Positions 30,080 to 39,320 are shown, counted from the first letter of the stretch. The stretch: DNA of 64,000 bases from Saccharopolyspora ipomoeae (GCF_029952525.1 NZ_JASAOF010000009.1:158715-222714), one strand, 5' to 3'. The notes: generated by a model from the letters alone, not told the origin. Made by a program: numbers and translations.

Positions 30080-32500
30080 TCACAGCGGTTCACCGGTGGG
30101 ATCCGTCGTGGGGAGCGCGCCCAGCGAGAACCGCGCGGTTTCACCTGGGCCCAGGCGCTCGTGGTGCGGTCCGCAAACGCAGGTGATGCCCGCTGCCGGT
30201 GCCCCGGGGGCTGTGCGCACGGCGACCGTTCGTCCGGAGACGCGGATGGTCAGGGGCAGGCCGTGGTACTGCAGCGTCAGCTCCAGGGGCCCGAGTCCGG
30301 TCGGCCATTGGGGGTTGAGGTGCAGGCCGTCGGGGCGGACCTCGATCCCGGTGAAGCAGCGTTGCACCAGGTCGAGCGTTCCGGTCATGGCCGCCAGGTG
30401 GATGCCTTCGGCCGTCGTGCCGTGCTGGGTGTCGTGCAGGTCGCTGACCAGGGCTTCGTCGAAGAACTCGAGTGCGCGGCGACGGTTGCCGCGTGCCAGC
30501 ACCCATGCGTGGACGACGGCGCTGAGCGTCGAGCCGTGGCTGGTACGTGCCAGGTAGTGCTCGACGTTGGCGGGGATGTCGACCATGGGATAGCCGAGGC
30601 GGCCGAGGACTTCGGCGAGTTCTTCGGCGGAGAGCAGGTAGAACAGCATGAGCACGTCGGCCTGCTTGCTGATCTGGTAGCGGTTGGGGTCGTCTCCTTC
30701 GGTTTCGAGGATGCGATCGAGGCGTTGGATGTCGCCGTAGCGGCGTCGGTAGGCCTCCCAGTCGAGTTCGGCGAGCTTGTGGTAGCCCTCGAACTGGCTG
30801 AGCAGACCGCGGTCGTGGAAGGGGACGAACAGGCGGTGCGCGAGTCGGTCCCACCGGTCGATCTCGTGGTGGCGCAGGTCCAGCTGGTCGACGAGCTCGC
30901 GTCGTCGCCGGTCCGGCAGTTCGCGCAGGACGCGGGTCGCCGTCGCGCAGAGCCAGGCGGTCATGACGTTGGTGTAGGCGTTGTTGTCGATGCCCGGTGC
31001 CTCGCTTCCCGGGTAGGCGGTGTGGTACTCGTCCGGGCCGACGACGCTGCGGATGGTGTAGCGGTCGATGCTGCGGTCGTAGGTGGCCAGGGACGAGAAG
31101 AACCGGGCGATCTCGCAGATCAGTTCGGCGCCCTCGGTGTTGAGGTAGTCGTCGTCGCCGGTGGCGAGGTGGTGGTGGCGTGCGCTGTGGGCGACGGCGA
31201 GGCCGACGTGGCGCTGCAGGTAGGTGTGATCGGGCAGCCAGCGCCCCGAGCGCGGGTTGAGGTGCCAGGACTGGCTCTCTTCGCGCCCGTTGCTGCCGCT
31301 CTGCCACGGGAACATCGCTCCGGCCAGCCCGGCCTGCCGGGCAGCGCTGCGCGCGCGGGGGAGCCTCCGGTAGCGGTAGTGCAGCAGCGCACGCGATAGC
31401 CGCGGCATCCGCAGGTCGAGCACGGGAAGCACGAACAGCTCGTCCCAGAAGACGTGCCCCCGGTAGGCCTCGCCGTGCAAGCCGCGCGCGGGCAGTCCGA
31501 CGTCGAGATCGGTGATGTTCGGTGAAACGGTCTGCAGCAGGTGGAACCGGTGCAGCAGCATGGTTCGTCGAGCCGGCTCGCTCAGCGAGGTGGTGGTGGA
31601 GAAGTGCCGGTGCAGCCGAGACCACGCCACGGCCTGGGTCCGGCAGAGCTCGTCGAATCCGGGTGCGTCGCGGGCGCTGTCCACGGCTTCGGACGCGGCT
31701 TCGGTGCTCGCCGGGTCGCGCGAGGTGTGCAGGGAGATGATCTTTTCCACCTGGACCGGAGAGTCAGGAGCGACTTCGGTGGTGGACTCGTGGTCCACGC
31801 GCGTGTCACCGATGACGGTGGTCGGCACCTGGTGGGGTTCCCCATCGGCGAAGAACCGGTTGCGTTGCGCCACGGCGATGCGCACGTGCGACTGCGAGGT
31901 GAGCGCGTCCAGCACCGAGAGTCCCGGGCCTGCTTCGGTGATGTGGTGGTCGACGAGGTGGTGCGCGGCGAGGTCGCGGTAACGGGCGACACCGGTGTTT
32001 GCCACGGCGCCATCCAGGCCGCTGCGGATCGTGACGGTTCCCGACCAGTCCTCGGGCTGCAGGGTGGTGTCCAGCCCGGCGAGGTGCGGGTGAGCGAGGT
32101 GCACGAGGCGCTGCTGCACAAGGCGAGTGGTGCGCCGCTGCTGATCGCGGAAGCGCAGCCGACGCACCAGGATCCCGCGCTCGAGGTCCAGTTCCTGCTC
32201 GGCTTCGAGGAGTTCCACCTGCTCCATGTCGAACCACGCACCGTCGATGCGGAAGGCCAGCGGCAACCAGTTCGGCGCGTTGACGATCGATTCGTCCTCC
32301 AGCCTGTGGCCGGCGACCTCGGTGGTGAGCCGGTTGAAGCAGCCGGCGACGTAGGTCCCGGGGTAGTGCGTGCCGTCGGCGACCGACTCGGGCGCCGCAC
32401 CCCGGGTGGCGAAGTAGCCGTTGCCGAGCGTGCACAGCGCTTCCCGGCGTCCTTCGTCCTCGGCGTCGAAGCCGCGGAACACGAGCCGCCGCGCCGTCAT
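30080..32500 (-). CDS. GH65 glycoside phosphorylase/hydrolase (trehalose/maltose type)
   Basis: An 806-residue GH65 enzyme. It has the N-terminal beta-sandwich (CTLGNGYFATRGA, YPGTYVAGCFNR), the (alpha/alpha)6 barrel with GHVFWDELFVLPVL, the catalytic acid Glu491 in VVGPDEYHTAYP, the KQADVLMLFYLL phosphate-loop region, and a C-terminal sandwich. It corresponds to the last 60% of mycobacterial OtsB1. Its ATG overlaps the stop of a short stress protein gene by ATGA. Phosphorolysis of trehalose or another alpha-glucoside is likely; the sequence does not fix the sugar. Confidence 0.88.
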   Translation of the reverse strand: MTARRLVFRGFDAEDEGRREALCTLGNGYFATRGAAPESVADGTHYPGTYVAGCFNRLTTEVAGHRLEDESIVNAPNWLPLAFRIDGAWFDMEQVELLEAEQELDLERGILVRRLRFRDQQRRTTRLVQQRLVHLAHPHLAGLDTTLQPEDWSGTVTIRSGLDGAVANTGVARYRDLAAHHLVDHHITEAGPGLSVLDALTSQSHVRIAVAQRNRFFADGEPHQVPTTVIGDTRVDHESTTEVAPDSPVQVEKIISLHTSRDPASTEAASEAVDSARDAPGFDELCRTQAVAWSRLHRHFSTTTSLSEPARRTMLLHRFHLLQTVSPNITDLDVGLPARGLHGEAYRGHVFWDELFVLPVLDLRMPRLSRALLHYRYRRLPRARSAARQAGLAGAMFPWQSGSNGREESQSWHLNPRSGRWLPDHTYLQRHVGLAVAHSARHHHLATGDDDYLNTEGAELICEIARFFSSLATYDRSIDRYTIRSVVGPDEYHTAYPGSEAPGIDNNAYTNVMTAWLCATATRVLRELPDRRRRELVDQLDLRHHEIDRWDRLAHRLFVPFHDRGLLSQFEGYHKLAELDWEAYRRRYGDIQRLDRILETEGDDPNRYQISKQADVLMLFYLLSAEELAEVLGRLGYPMVDIPANVEHYLARTSHGSTLSAVVHAWVLARGNRRRALEFFDEALVSDLHDTQHGTTAEGIHLAAMTGTLDLVQRCFTGIEVRPDGLHLNPQWPTGLGPLELTLQYHGLPLTIRVSGRTVAVRTAPGAPAAGITCVCGPHHERLGPGETARFSLGALPTTDPTGEPL

Positions 32501-32766
32501 CGTGCGTAGTCGCGGATGACGACGACCGGGCAGCGCGCGTGGTGCACGACGTGCTGGCTGACCGAGCCGAGCAGGGCTTCGGTGATCCCGCCGCGTCCGC
32601 GGTTGCCGACCGCGATCAGGTCCGTCAGCGGGACCTCCCAGGCCATGAGGGTGGCGAGCGTGCCGCCGAGCTGTTCGGCGTGCCAGGCCGCCCAGCGCAG
32701 CGCCGACTTCGAGGCCGGTGAGCCGTCCACGCCGACCACGATCGTGTACTGGTGCCGTTGGTTCAT
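32497..32766 (-). CDS. Internally deleted universal stress protein
   Basis: Only 89 residues, against about 145 for a normal UspA domain. The N-terminal ATP-site strand (IVVGVDGSPASKSALRWAA) and the C-terminal GNRGRGG and LLGSVSQHVVHHARCPVVV segments are intact, but the roughly 50 residues between strand 2 and strand 4 are missing in frame. The reading frame is open and its stop overlaps the GH65 start, so it may persist as a translational leader for that gene. Confidence 0.75.
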   Translation of the reverse strand: MNQRHQYTIVVGVDGSPASKSALRWAAWHAEQLGGTLATLMAWEVPLTDLIAVGNRGRGGITEALLGSVSQHVVHHARCPVVVIRDYAR

Positions 32767-32838
32767 CGCAGCCTCCCAGACGTATCCGATGCCCTGGCCC
32801 GCGTTGTCGGCAAGAACCAGTTCAGCCCGAGCAGGTGG

Positions 32839-33714
32839 TCACGTGGTGCGGCGGTGCCCGTGGATGACGAGCACAGGGCATCTGGCGTGGTGCAGGAGCG
32901 CTTGGCTGGTCGATCCGAGCAGCATGCCGCGGAACCCGCCCCTGCCCCGGGTTCCGACCACCACGAGTTGCGCGCGGTCGCTCCAGTCGAGCAGCACGCT
33001 CGGTGGCTGACCGTCAACCGCGACCCGCTCGACATCGACCTCGGGGTAGCGCTCCCTCCAGCCCGCGAGGCTTTCGGCCAAGATTCGCTCCATATCACCG
33101 GGTTGCTGATGAGCTCGGCCGACGCCGAGCTCTCTGATCGAAGGGGTCTCGCCGACGTGCACCGCGACCAAGCGCACCTTTCGCCGCGAGGCCTCGTCGA
33201 ACGCCGAGCCGAGCGCGGCCGTGCTGGTCTCGCTGCCGTCGACGCCGACGACCACTGGCCCGTTCGGCACGTTGGGGTCCCGCACGATGGCCACCGGGCA
33301 GGACGCGTGCGCCGCGACGGCGGTGGCCGTGGACCCCAGCAGCATTCCGCTGAATCCACCACGCCCGGAGGCGCCGAGCGCGATCAGGCGTGCTGTCTTC
33401 GACATCCGCAGCAACAGCGAGATCGGCGGTTCCCGCAGGTATTCGGTGTGCACCGGCATGTCGGGGTCAACGGCCCTTGCGCGGTTGAGGCCGTCGCGAA
33501 GCTGCACGCGGGCCAACTGATCGATTTGTTCGAACACATCCGGCAGGTACGGGAATTGTTGTCCGTAGAAGCCGCGCACGTAAGGTTCGGTCGACGTCAC
33601 GACGCGCAGCGCGAGGTTGCGCGAGGACACTTCGGCCGCTGCCCAGTCGACCGCGTTGAGCGCCTGTTCGGAGCCGTCGATGCCGACCACGATCGTGTCA
33701 GTCAGGTCAGTCAT
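32839..33714 (-). CDS. Tandem universal stress protein
   Basis: A 291-residue protein with two UspA domains (about 1-145 and 152-288). Each has the ATP-binding pattern: GIDGSEQALNAVDWA with GASGRGGFSGMLLGSTA, and GVDGSETSTAAL with GTRGRGGFRGMLLGSTS. It resembles the dormancy-regulon stress proteins of Mycobacterium (Rv1996/Rv2005c/Rv2623 type), which bind ATP. It precedes the short stress protein gene by 72 bp on the same strand. Confidence 0.92.
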   Translation of the reverse strand: MTDLTDTIVVGIDGSEQALNAVDWAAAEVSSRNLALRVVTSTEPYVRGFYGQQFPYLPDVFEQIDQLARVQLRDGLNRARAVDPDMPVHTEYLREPPISLLLRMSKTARLIALGASGRGGFSGMLLGSTATAVAAHASCPVAIVRDPNVPNGPVVVGVDGSETSTAALGSAFDEASRRKVRLVAVHVGETPSIRELGVGRAHQQPGDMERILAESLAGWRERYPEVDVERVAVDGQPPSVLLDWSDRAQLVVVGTRGRGGFRGMLLGSTSQALLHHARCPVLVIHGHRRTT

Positions 33715-34051
33715 CCGCGCTCCCCTCGGTTGGGCTCAGAGTGCGAACCGTGACGACCAGGAGATGTGGAGCCGTGGTCAGCAACTAGCGCAGCACCCTC
33801 GTCGCTCCCCGGCCCCCAAGCCGTGCCCGGGTGCTCTCGAACACCGGATCGGTGTCTGGAACGAAGTCCTTCGTTTCCTGTCGATTTCCCCGTTCGCGGA
33901 ACGGGCCAAACTCAAATCCGCTCGATGAACACCCGTCTCGGCGGTCGATGACCGAAGCGGGCGGCCGGGAATTCGCGGAGCTAAGGCCGCTCGGCCCTAC
34001 AACCGACGTGGGTCAAGCGGGTCGACTGGTGTCATGACGAGGAACGAGGAG
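33715..34051. other. Intergenic region between divergent stress protein and alcohol dehydrogenase genes
   Basis: No gene is supported. The region should hold promoters for both directions. The palindrome GGCCGCTCGGCC lies at about 33,985-33,996, some 55 bp before the dehydrogenase start. I could not recognise a clear DosR-type box. Confidence 0.4.
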
Positions 34052-35065
34052 ATGCGTGCGTGGGTCGTTGGTGAACCTGGCACGTTGGAGAGCGGGCCGC
34101 TGTCGCTGGGTTTTCGATCGCGCCCAAGACCAGAGGCGGATGAGCTCGTCGTCCGTGTGCTGGTGTGCGGGGTGTGCCGCACGGACCTGCACGTCGTTGG
34201 AGGCGACCTCTCCGTGCACGCGGCCGGGGTGGTGCCCGGCCACGAGGTCGTCGGAGAAGTGGTCGGCAAGGGCCCCGATGCGTCGGGGTTCGAGGAGGGC
34301 GACCGCGTCGGGATCGCGTGGTTGCGGCGAACATGCGGGTACTGCCGGTACTGCCGAGGTGGTCGGGAGAACCTCTGCCCGGATTCGCGCTACACGGGCT
34401 GGGACGCGGACGGAGGTTACGCCGAGTACGCCACCGTGCCCTCGGAGTACGCCTATCACCTGCCGGCCGGGTACTCCGACGACGAGCTCGCGCCGCTGCT
34501 GTGCGCCGGCCTCATCGGTTACCGGGCGTTCAAGCGCGCCCAGGTTCCCGAAGGCGGTCGGCTCGGCATCTACGGCTTCGGCGCCAGCGCTCACCTGACC
34601 GCTCAGGTCGCCATGGCGCGCGGAGCGACGGTGCACGTCCTGACGCGCTCGGTGCTGGCGCGGAAGCTCGCCCTGGAGCTGGGGGCCGCCTCGGCCGGAG
34701 GTGCTGCGGACCGTCCCCCCGAGCCGCTCGACTCGGCGGTGCTGTTCGCCCCGGTCGGAGAGCTCGTTCCGGTCGCGCTGGAGGCGCTGGACCGCGGTGG
34801 CACGTTGGCGATCGCCGGGATCCACCTCACCGATGTGCCTGCGCTGAACTACCAGCGGCACCTGTTCTACGAACGCACCCTGTGCAGCGTCACGGCGAAC
34901 ACGCGCCTGGACGGTCAGGAGTTCTTCCGCTTCGCCGCCGGCAACCCCCTCCGCGTCGCGACGACCCCGTACCGCTTCGAGGAAGCTGATCGCGCCCTGG
35001 CGGACCTGGCGGCCGATCGCGTGCACGGCGCGGCCGTCCTCCGCGTGGGCTCCCGCACCTCGTGA
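34052..35065 (+). CDS. Zinc-dependent alcohol dehydrogenase
   Basis: A 337-residue MDR-family dehydrogenase. It shows the catalytic zinc ligands ([17 protein letters not shown]), the structural zinc cysteines ([15 protein letters not shown]) and a nucleotide-binding fold, though its glycine motif is IYGFGASAH and not the usual GxGxxG. GAGGA lies 8 nt before the ATG at 34,052; an in-frame ATG at 34,034 has no ribosome site. The NAD(P)-dependent alcohol or aldehyde it uses is unknown. It lies in the stress-gene region. Confidence 0.88.
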   Translation: MRAWVVGEPGTLESGPLSLGFRSRPRPEADELVVRVLVCGVCRTDLHVVGGDLSVHAAGVVPGHEVVGEVVGKGPDASGFEEGDRVGIAWLRRTCGYCRYCRGGRENLCPDSRYTGWDADGGYAEYATVPSEYAYHLPAGYSDDELAPLLCAGLIGYRAFKRAQVPEGGRLGIYGFGASAHLTAQVAMARGATVHVLTRSVLARKLALELGAASAGGAADRPPEPLDSAVLFAPVGELVPVALEALDRGGTLAIAGIHLTDVPALNYQRHLFYERTLCSVTANTRLDGQEFFRFAAGNPLRVATTPYRFEEADRALADLAADRVHGAAVLRVGSRTS

Positions 35066-35192
35066 AGCGGCCTGACCGAAGTGGACCTGTCCACACCACC
35101 TCGCGCGTCATGATCGACCGCTGTCGCTCGTGGTGCGGTAGAGGAAGCTGTGATCGTGCCTGTCCGTTGAGAGGCTTGCGCGGGCCGCGATT

Positions 35193-35384
35193 TTACTGGC
35201 CGCCCTTTTGCACGTACGAGCGGACGAATTCCGCTGCGTTCTCCTCCAGGACGTCGTCGATCTCGTCCAGCAGGGATTCTGTGCCGTCATCGAGCTGTTC
35301 CCGCCGTTCTCGCCCGGCAGCGGTGATGTCGGCCGGTTCGTCGTCAGTGCGCTGCTGGGTGCGTTGTGCCCTTTCCTGCCGCAT
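35193..35384 (-). CDS. pup: Prokaryotic ubiquitin-like protein Pup (orphan copy)
   Basis: A 63-residue disordered, acidic protein with the Pup C-terminal region intact: ERREQLDDGTESLLDEIDDV, then LEENAAEFVRSYVQKGGQ ending in the diagnostic Gly-Gly-Gln. Dop deamidates that glutamine and PafA ligates it to lysines for proteasomal degradation. The ATG at 35,384 follows a GGGGGCAGGA ribosome site; a longer frame adds 22 unrelated residues. None of the usual partners (mpa, dop, prcBA, pafA) is next to it; its neighbours are an alcohol dehydrogenase and a stress protein gene. Confidence 0.92.
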   Translation of the reverse strand: MRQERAQRTQQRTDDEPADITAAGRERREQLDDGTESLLDEIDDVLEENAAEFVRSYVQKGGQ

Positions 35385-35702
35385 GTCCTGCCCCCTTCGC
35401 CTGTCGGTCGTGGCCCGCTCGGATTGAAGACTGCGAGGAGCAAGTGTCACGAGATGTCGTTGGGCACCGACAGAGGACTACGGCCTGTTCGGTCTCGCGG
35501 CGCCGGAGAGCCCCGATTGGCACCCAGGTTCCTCCGTTCTCCACAAACTCGGGCGAGCTCACCCGAACGCGACGCTGTTCCCGAGCGGGGGACGAACGGC
35601 GCGCAGGAGCGGGGACATGTGCGGTCCCGATGGTCGTGTCACAGTGCGACTGTGGGCAGCTCGCCGTGCGCGGAGCGAGACGGGCGGAGAGGGGGTGGCG
35701 GG
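35385..35702. other. Intergenic region between pup and a divergent stress protein gene
   Basis: No gene is supported on either strand. It should contain divergent promoters. A weak resemblance to a dormancy-type box (AGGACTACGGCCTG, about 35,480-35,493) is noted but not claimed. Confidence 0.4.
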
Positions 35703-36545
35703 ATGACGGCGAAGCAGGATCTGCCGGTGTTGGTGGGGTTGGATGGGTCCGAGCCGTCGTTGGCGGCTGCGGTGTGGGCGGCGACGGAAGCCGATCTCCG
35801 GCACGCTCGCATGCGCCTCATGGCTGTCGGCAACGATTCGGCACAGGACGAGGAGCTCCGGGCCTCGCTGTCGAACGCAGCTGAGCACTGCCGCGAGAAG
35901 TGCCCCCAGGTCGAGGTCGTCGAAGCCGTCGAGCACGGGCGTCCCTCCGAGGCGCTGGTCCGGTCCTCCGCGGAGGCATGCCTGCTCGTGGTCGGATCAC
36001 GTGGCCGCGGAAACCTGGCAGAGGCCGTGCTCGGCTCGGTGAGCACGGCGGTAGCGATGCTCGCCCGTTGCCCGGTCGCGGTCATTCGTGAACGCCGCAC
36101 GAGCTTCTCGGTCGGTCCGGTCGTGGTGGGCGTGGACGGTTCGCCGGCGAGCCGCTCGGCCCTGCGATTCGCGTTCGACGCGGCCACCGCACGGCAGACG
36201 GATCTCGTGGCGATCTTGGTCTGGCAGCCGGCACATTCAGGGCGTTCCGGACGTGAGACGCTTCCAGGGGCCGTCTGGTTCGGCCTGGATGACGCGCAGC
36301 GGGAGTTGGCTGCGCAGCTCGAAGAGTGGCGCGCAAGCCACCCGGAGGTCCTGGTCCGCGAGTCGGTGCGGTTCGGACACCCGGTCGAAGAGCTGGTGTC
36401 ATCAGCCTCGCACGCCCAGTTGTTGGTGGTCGGGCATAAGGGGGCGGGCGGGTTCGAGCGGTTGCTCCCGGGATCGGTGGCCCACGGGGTGCTGCACCAC
36501 GCCGAGTGTCCTGTGGTTGTCGTGCGTCCCGGTCAGACGACCTGA
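35703..36545 (+). CDS. Tandem universal stress protein
   Basis: A 280-residue two-domain UspA protein. Domain 1 spans about 6-131 ([35 protein letters not shown]) and domain 2 about 137-277 (VVGVDGSPASRSALRFAF; GHKGAGGFERLLPGSVA). The first domain lacks the usual long loop after strand 2 and is shorter. GGGGGTGG precedes the ATG. It is one of seven stress protein genes in this island. Confidence 0.92.
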   Translation: MTAKQDLPVLVGLDGSEPSLAAAVWAATEADLRHARMRLMAVGNDSAQDEELRASLSNAAEHCREKCPQVEVVEAVEHGRPSEALVRSSAEACLLVVGSRGRGNLAEAVLGSVSTAVAMLARCPVAVIRERRTSFSVGPVVVGVDGSPASRSALRFAFDAATARQTDLVAILVWQPAHSGRSGRETLPGAVWFGLDDAQRELAAQLEEWRASHPEVLVRESVRFGHPVEELVSSASHAQLLVVGHKGAGGFERLLPGSVAHGVLHHAECPVVVVRPGQTT

Positions 36546-36827
36546 AGTTCCGGAACCTCAGGTCCTCGTTCAGCTAGCGCGTTCCGCGGTCCTTCCCCAG
36601 CAGGCCCCGCACGTTCAGCACTGCGGGGGCTGGATTCCTCGGGTTGATTCGAGTGCGGGCAGCACAGCCACGCTTCGTGTGAAGGTCGGGGGAGGCTTTC
36701 GGCCCTGCCAGCACCGCCCTTTGCCGCGCATTCTCGAGTCGCCAGTTGCTCGGGCTGGCGCAACGCGTCATGTGAGAAGAAGGGGCTCGTGCGCTCGAGG
36801 CGCACTGATGCGCACGCGGAGGAAGCC

Positions 36828-37526
36828 GTGAACGAGAGGATCTGGGAACGACTGGGCGCGGGCAGCGGTCTGCTCGCCGCCGTGGCGCTCCTCGTGGGGA
36901 TGTTGCTGGTGCCCATGCCGGTCGGTCTCGCCGAAGACCCGCTGGCCATCGCGACCTACTTCGCCGAGCACCGAGTGGCGATCCAGATCGCGGTGCTGCT
37001 GGTGTCGCTGGGCGCGGTGGTGGCCTTGTGGTTCGTCGCCCACCTGCGCCACGTGCTGCAGCGGGCCGAAGGCGGTGAGGAAGCGTTCGCACCCGTGGTG
37101 CTGCTCGCCGGGGCGAGCCTGGCGGTGGCCGCGTTGTTCGCCATGGTCCCCGCTGCCGTGCTGGCCGTTCTCACCACGCGGACCGCATCGCTGAACGGAC
37201 CGGCGGTTCTCACCCTCTACACGCTGCACCAGCAGGCCGGGGGAGCGATCGGCCTGCTGATCGCCTTGTTCGCGGCCACTGCCGGTGCTGCGATGGTGCG
37301 CCGCGAGATCACCGGACCGTGGCTGGGATGGGTGGGTGTCCTCGTGGCCGTACTCGGCCTGGCGGCAGCGATCTCGGTCTTCTTCGACGCGGGCATGCTG
37401 ATGACGGTGCTGATGTTCGCTGCGGGTCTCGCGTTCGTCCTGTGGATCGGCGCGGTCTCGGTCGTCATGGTCACCCGGCCGGAAGTCGATCGAGCACGAG
37501 CAGCGCGCACCGTCTTCGCGCACTGA
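36828..37526 (+). CDS. Membrane protein of unknown function
   Basis: A 232-residue protein with about six hydrophobic segments, starting with LGAGSGLLAAVALLVGMLLV and ending with MTVLMFAAGLAFVLWIGAVS. I do not recognise the family with certainty. GGAGGAAG a few bases before GTG 36,828 decides the start over an upstream in-frame GTG at 36,789. It lies between two stress protein genes on the same strand, so it may share their regulation. Confidence 0.75.
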   Translation: MNERIWERLGAGSGLLAAVALLVGMLLVPMPVGLAEDPLAIATYFAEHRVAIQIAVLLVSLGAVVALWFVAHLRHVLQRAEGGEEAFAPVVLLAGASLAVAALFAMVPAAVLAVLTTRTASLNGPAVLTLYTLHQQAGGAIGLLIALFAATAGAAMVRREITGPWLGWVGVLVAVLGLAAAISVFFDAGMLMTVLMFAAGLAFVLWIGAVSVVMVTRPEVDRARAARTVFAH

Positions 37527-37568
37527 CGCTCCTGTTCGCGTCCCGCATCGCGGGAAGGGAGGCGCGCC

Positions 37569-38078
37569 GTGCGAACCGCACTGGGTTTCGTCGTGGGAGT
37601 GGACGGCTCGGAGGCGAGTCAACGTGCGCTTCAGTGGGCGTTGTGCGAGGCGCGTGCACGTGGGGCTTCGGTCGCCGCCATCATGGTCTGGCGGTCGCAC
37701 GCGGTGCTGTCCGGTCCGGCTCCGCTGATGATGAATCCTGGGCTGGCACCGCACGAAGTGCGCGATCTGCGTTGGCAGGAGCTGAACCGGGTCGTCGCCG
37801 AGTGCCTCGCGGGCGCGTCCACGCCCCAGCTGCATGAGGAACTCGTAGAAGGGCGCCCGGAGGAGGTTCTGGCCGCGAAGTCGGCCCACGCCGGGATGCT
37901 CGTCCTGGGCGACCGGGGACGTGGTCGCGTCGCCGATGCGGTGCTGGGCAGCACGGCGCTGCGCTGCATCCGCCACGCGCGGTGCCCGGTCGTGATCATT
38001 CCCAGCGGCTTCGAGGCCGGAGATGTCGGCCCGGGAACGGCGCAGTCTTCGCAGGCCGCGGATCCCGTCCTCGGCTGA
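37569..38078 (+). CDS. Universal stress protein, single domain
   Basis: A 169-residue UspA protein: FVVGVDGSEASQRALQWAL at the start, LEVVL-like strand replaced by HEELVEGRPEEVLAAKS, and GDRGRGRVADAVLGSTALRC with RHARCPVVIIP at the end. It has an extra 20-residue tail. The GTG start follows GGGAGGC. It converges on the next, tandem stress protein gene. Confidence 0.9.
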   Translation: MRTALGFVVGVDGSEASQRALQWALCEARARGASVAAIMVWRSHAVLSGPAPLMMNPGLAPHEVRDLRWQELNRVVAECLAGASTPQLHEELVEGRPEEVLAAKSAHAGMLVLGDRGRGRVADAVLGSTALRCIRHARCPVVIIPSGFEAGDVGPGTAQSSQAADPVLG

Positions 38079-38110
38079 TCCGCGTCACCCACCGGGCGGG
38101 TTCGTGCGGA

Positions 38111-38947
38111 TCACTTGGCTCGGTCATCCCCGTTGCGGACGACCACGACCGGGCAAGGCGCGTGGTGCAGGACGCCGGCGGCGACCGACCCCAGGAACAA
38201 CCCGCCGAATCCGCCACGTCCGCGGTGCCCGACGACGAGCAGCTGCGCGTTCCGGCCCGCGTCGGTCAGCGTCGCCACAGGGTGGCCGCGCTGTGCCAGC
38301 TGCCGACTGCGGACGTTCGGGAACTCCTCCTGCAAGGAGGAAACTTGGTCGGCGAGCGACTGCTCGACCTCCCGCTGCACGCGGTCACGTTCGTCGGACG
38401 GCAGTGGTCCAGCGAGCAGATCCCCTTCGTGCCACACCTCCATCACGAGCAACTCGGCAGCGGCGCCGCGGGCCTCTTCGAACGCGAACCGCAGCGCGTT
38501 GGTGCTGGATTCGGAGCCGTCCACTCCGACCAGCACCGGCCCGACCGTCGTCGGAACGCCCCGGCGGACCACGACGACCGGACATGAGCCGTGGGTGGCC
38601 ACGGCTGCGCTGACCCCGCCGATCAGGGCGTCCGCGAATCCGCCGTGCCCGCGTCCGCCGAGCACCACCAGCTGGGCCTTCCGGCTCTGCCGCAGGAGTT
38701 CCTCGACCGGTCGTCCGCTCGCGGTCTCCACGTCCACCGCGAGGTGGGGGGCCATGGCCCGGCACTTCTCGGCGGTCTTGCGCACCGCGTCCTCGGCGTA
38801 GGACGCGCGGGCCGGGTCGTCGTTGACGATCACCAGCAGCAGAGCTGCCCCGCGGTGGTCTGCTTCGGCCACGGCCCAGTTGGCCGCGCGCACGGCGTCT
38901 TCGGAGCCGTCGATGCCTACGACGATGGGTTTGTCCGGTGTCACCAT
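38111..38947 (-). CDS. Tandem universal stress protein
   Basis: A 278-residue protein with two complete UspA domains (IVVGIDGSEDAVRAANWA with GGRGHGGFADALIGGVS; VLVGVDGSESSTNALRFA with GHRGRGGFGGLFLGSVA). The ATG at 38,947 has GGGAGG at 6 nt; a longer frame adds 23 residues without family similarity. It diverges from the pseudogene and START-like gene to its right. Confidence 0.92.
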   Translation of the reverse strand: MVTPDKPIVVGIDGSEDAVRAANWAVAEADHRGAALLLVIVNDDPARASYAEDAVRKTAEKCRAMAPHLAVDVETASGRPVEELLRQSRKAQLVVLGGRGHGGFADALIGGVSAAVATHGSCPVVVVRRGVPTTVGPVLVGVDGSESSTNALRFAFEEARGAAAELLVMEVWHEGDLLAGPLPSDERDRVQREVEQSLADQVSSLQEEFPNVRSRQLAQRGHPVATLTDAGRNAQLLVVGHRGRGGFGGLFLGSVAAGVLHHAPCPVVVVRNGDDRAK

Positions 38948-39133
38948 GTCGGCCTCCCAACCCGCTTGCACGGCGAACTCGGCGATTCCCGCTCCGTGTC
39001 GCCGATAACGGCGCACCGGCTGCGTTCGCTCGTGCGTCCGAAGCTCTGCCGGCCCAGCTCACCACCGGCAACACGACTCATCTAGGCATACCCGCGGCGA
39101 GTACCGCCACGCGAGGCCGGAAGACCTGTCCGG

Positions 39134-39320
39134 GTGACCCTCTTCGCGGTGCTGCTGGCGGCCGGGTGGCGGCCGGGGCGGACGTATCGGAGAACGCGGT
39201 GCTCCACCACGCCTACCTGGAGGCGACAACCGTGACCCTCCTGGGCATCGGCTGCCGTTCCCGGTGCTCGTGTGGGGCGCCGATGAGCTCTACCGACACT
39301 TGTCGCGTGGTCGGATCTGA
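39134..39320 (+). pseudogene. C-terminal remnant of a P-type cation ATPase (CtpF-like)
   Basis: The last transmembrane part of a P2-type cation ATPase can be read in pieces: LFAVLLAAGWRPG, then after loss of one base ADVSENAVLHHAYLEATTVT-LLGI, then after a deletion PFPVLVWGADELYRHLSRGR and a stop at 39,318-39,320. The rest of the gene is gone. In M. tuberculosis the ATPase ctpF (Rv1997) lies next to the stress protein gene Rv1996 in the dormancy regulon, so this may be its decayed counterpart. Confidence 0.7.

Noticed and set aside
35480..35493. AGGACTACGGCCTG as a dormancy (DosR) box
   Set aside because: Only one half resembles the GGGACT...AGTCCC palindrome; such partial matches are expected by chance in this base composition.
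36548..36566. Near-palindrome GGAACCTCAGGTCC after a stress protein gene
   Set aside because: It lies downstream of a stop and far from the next start, and differs from the DosR consensus in spacing and bases.
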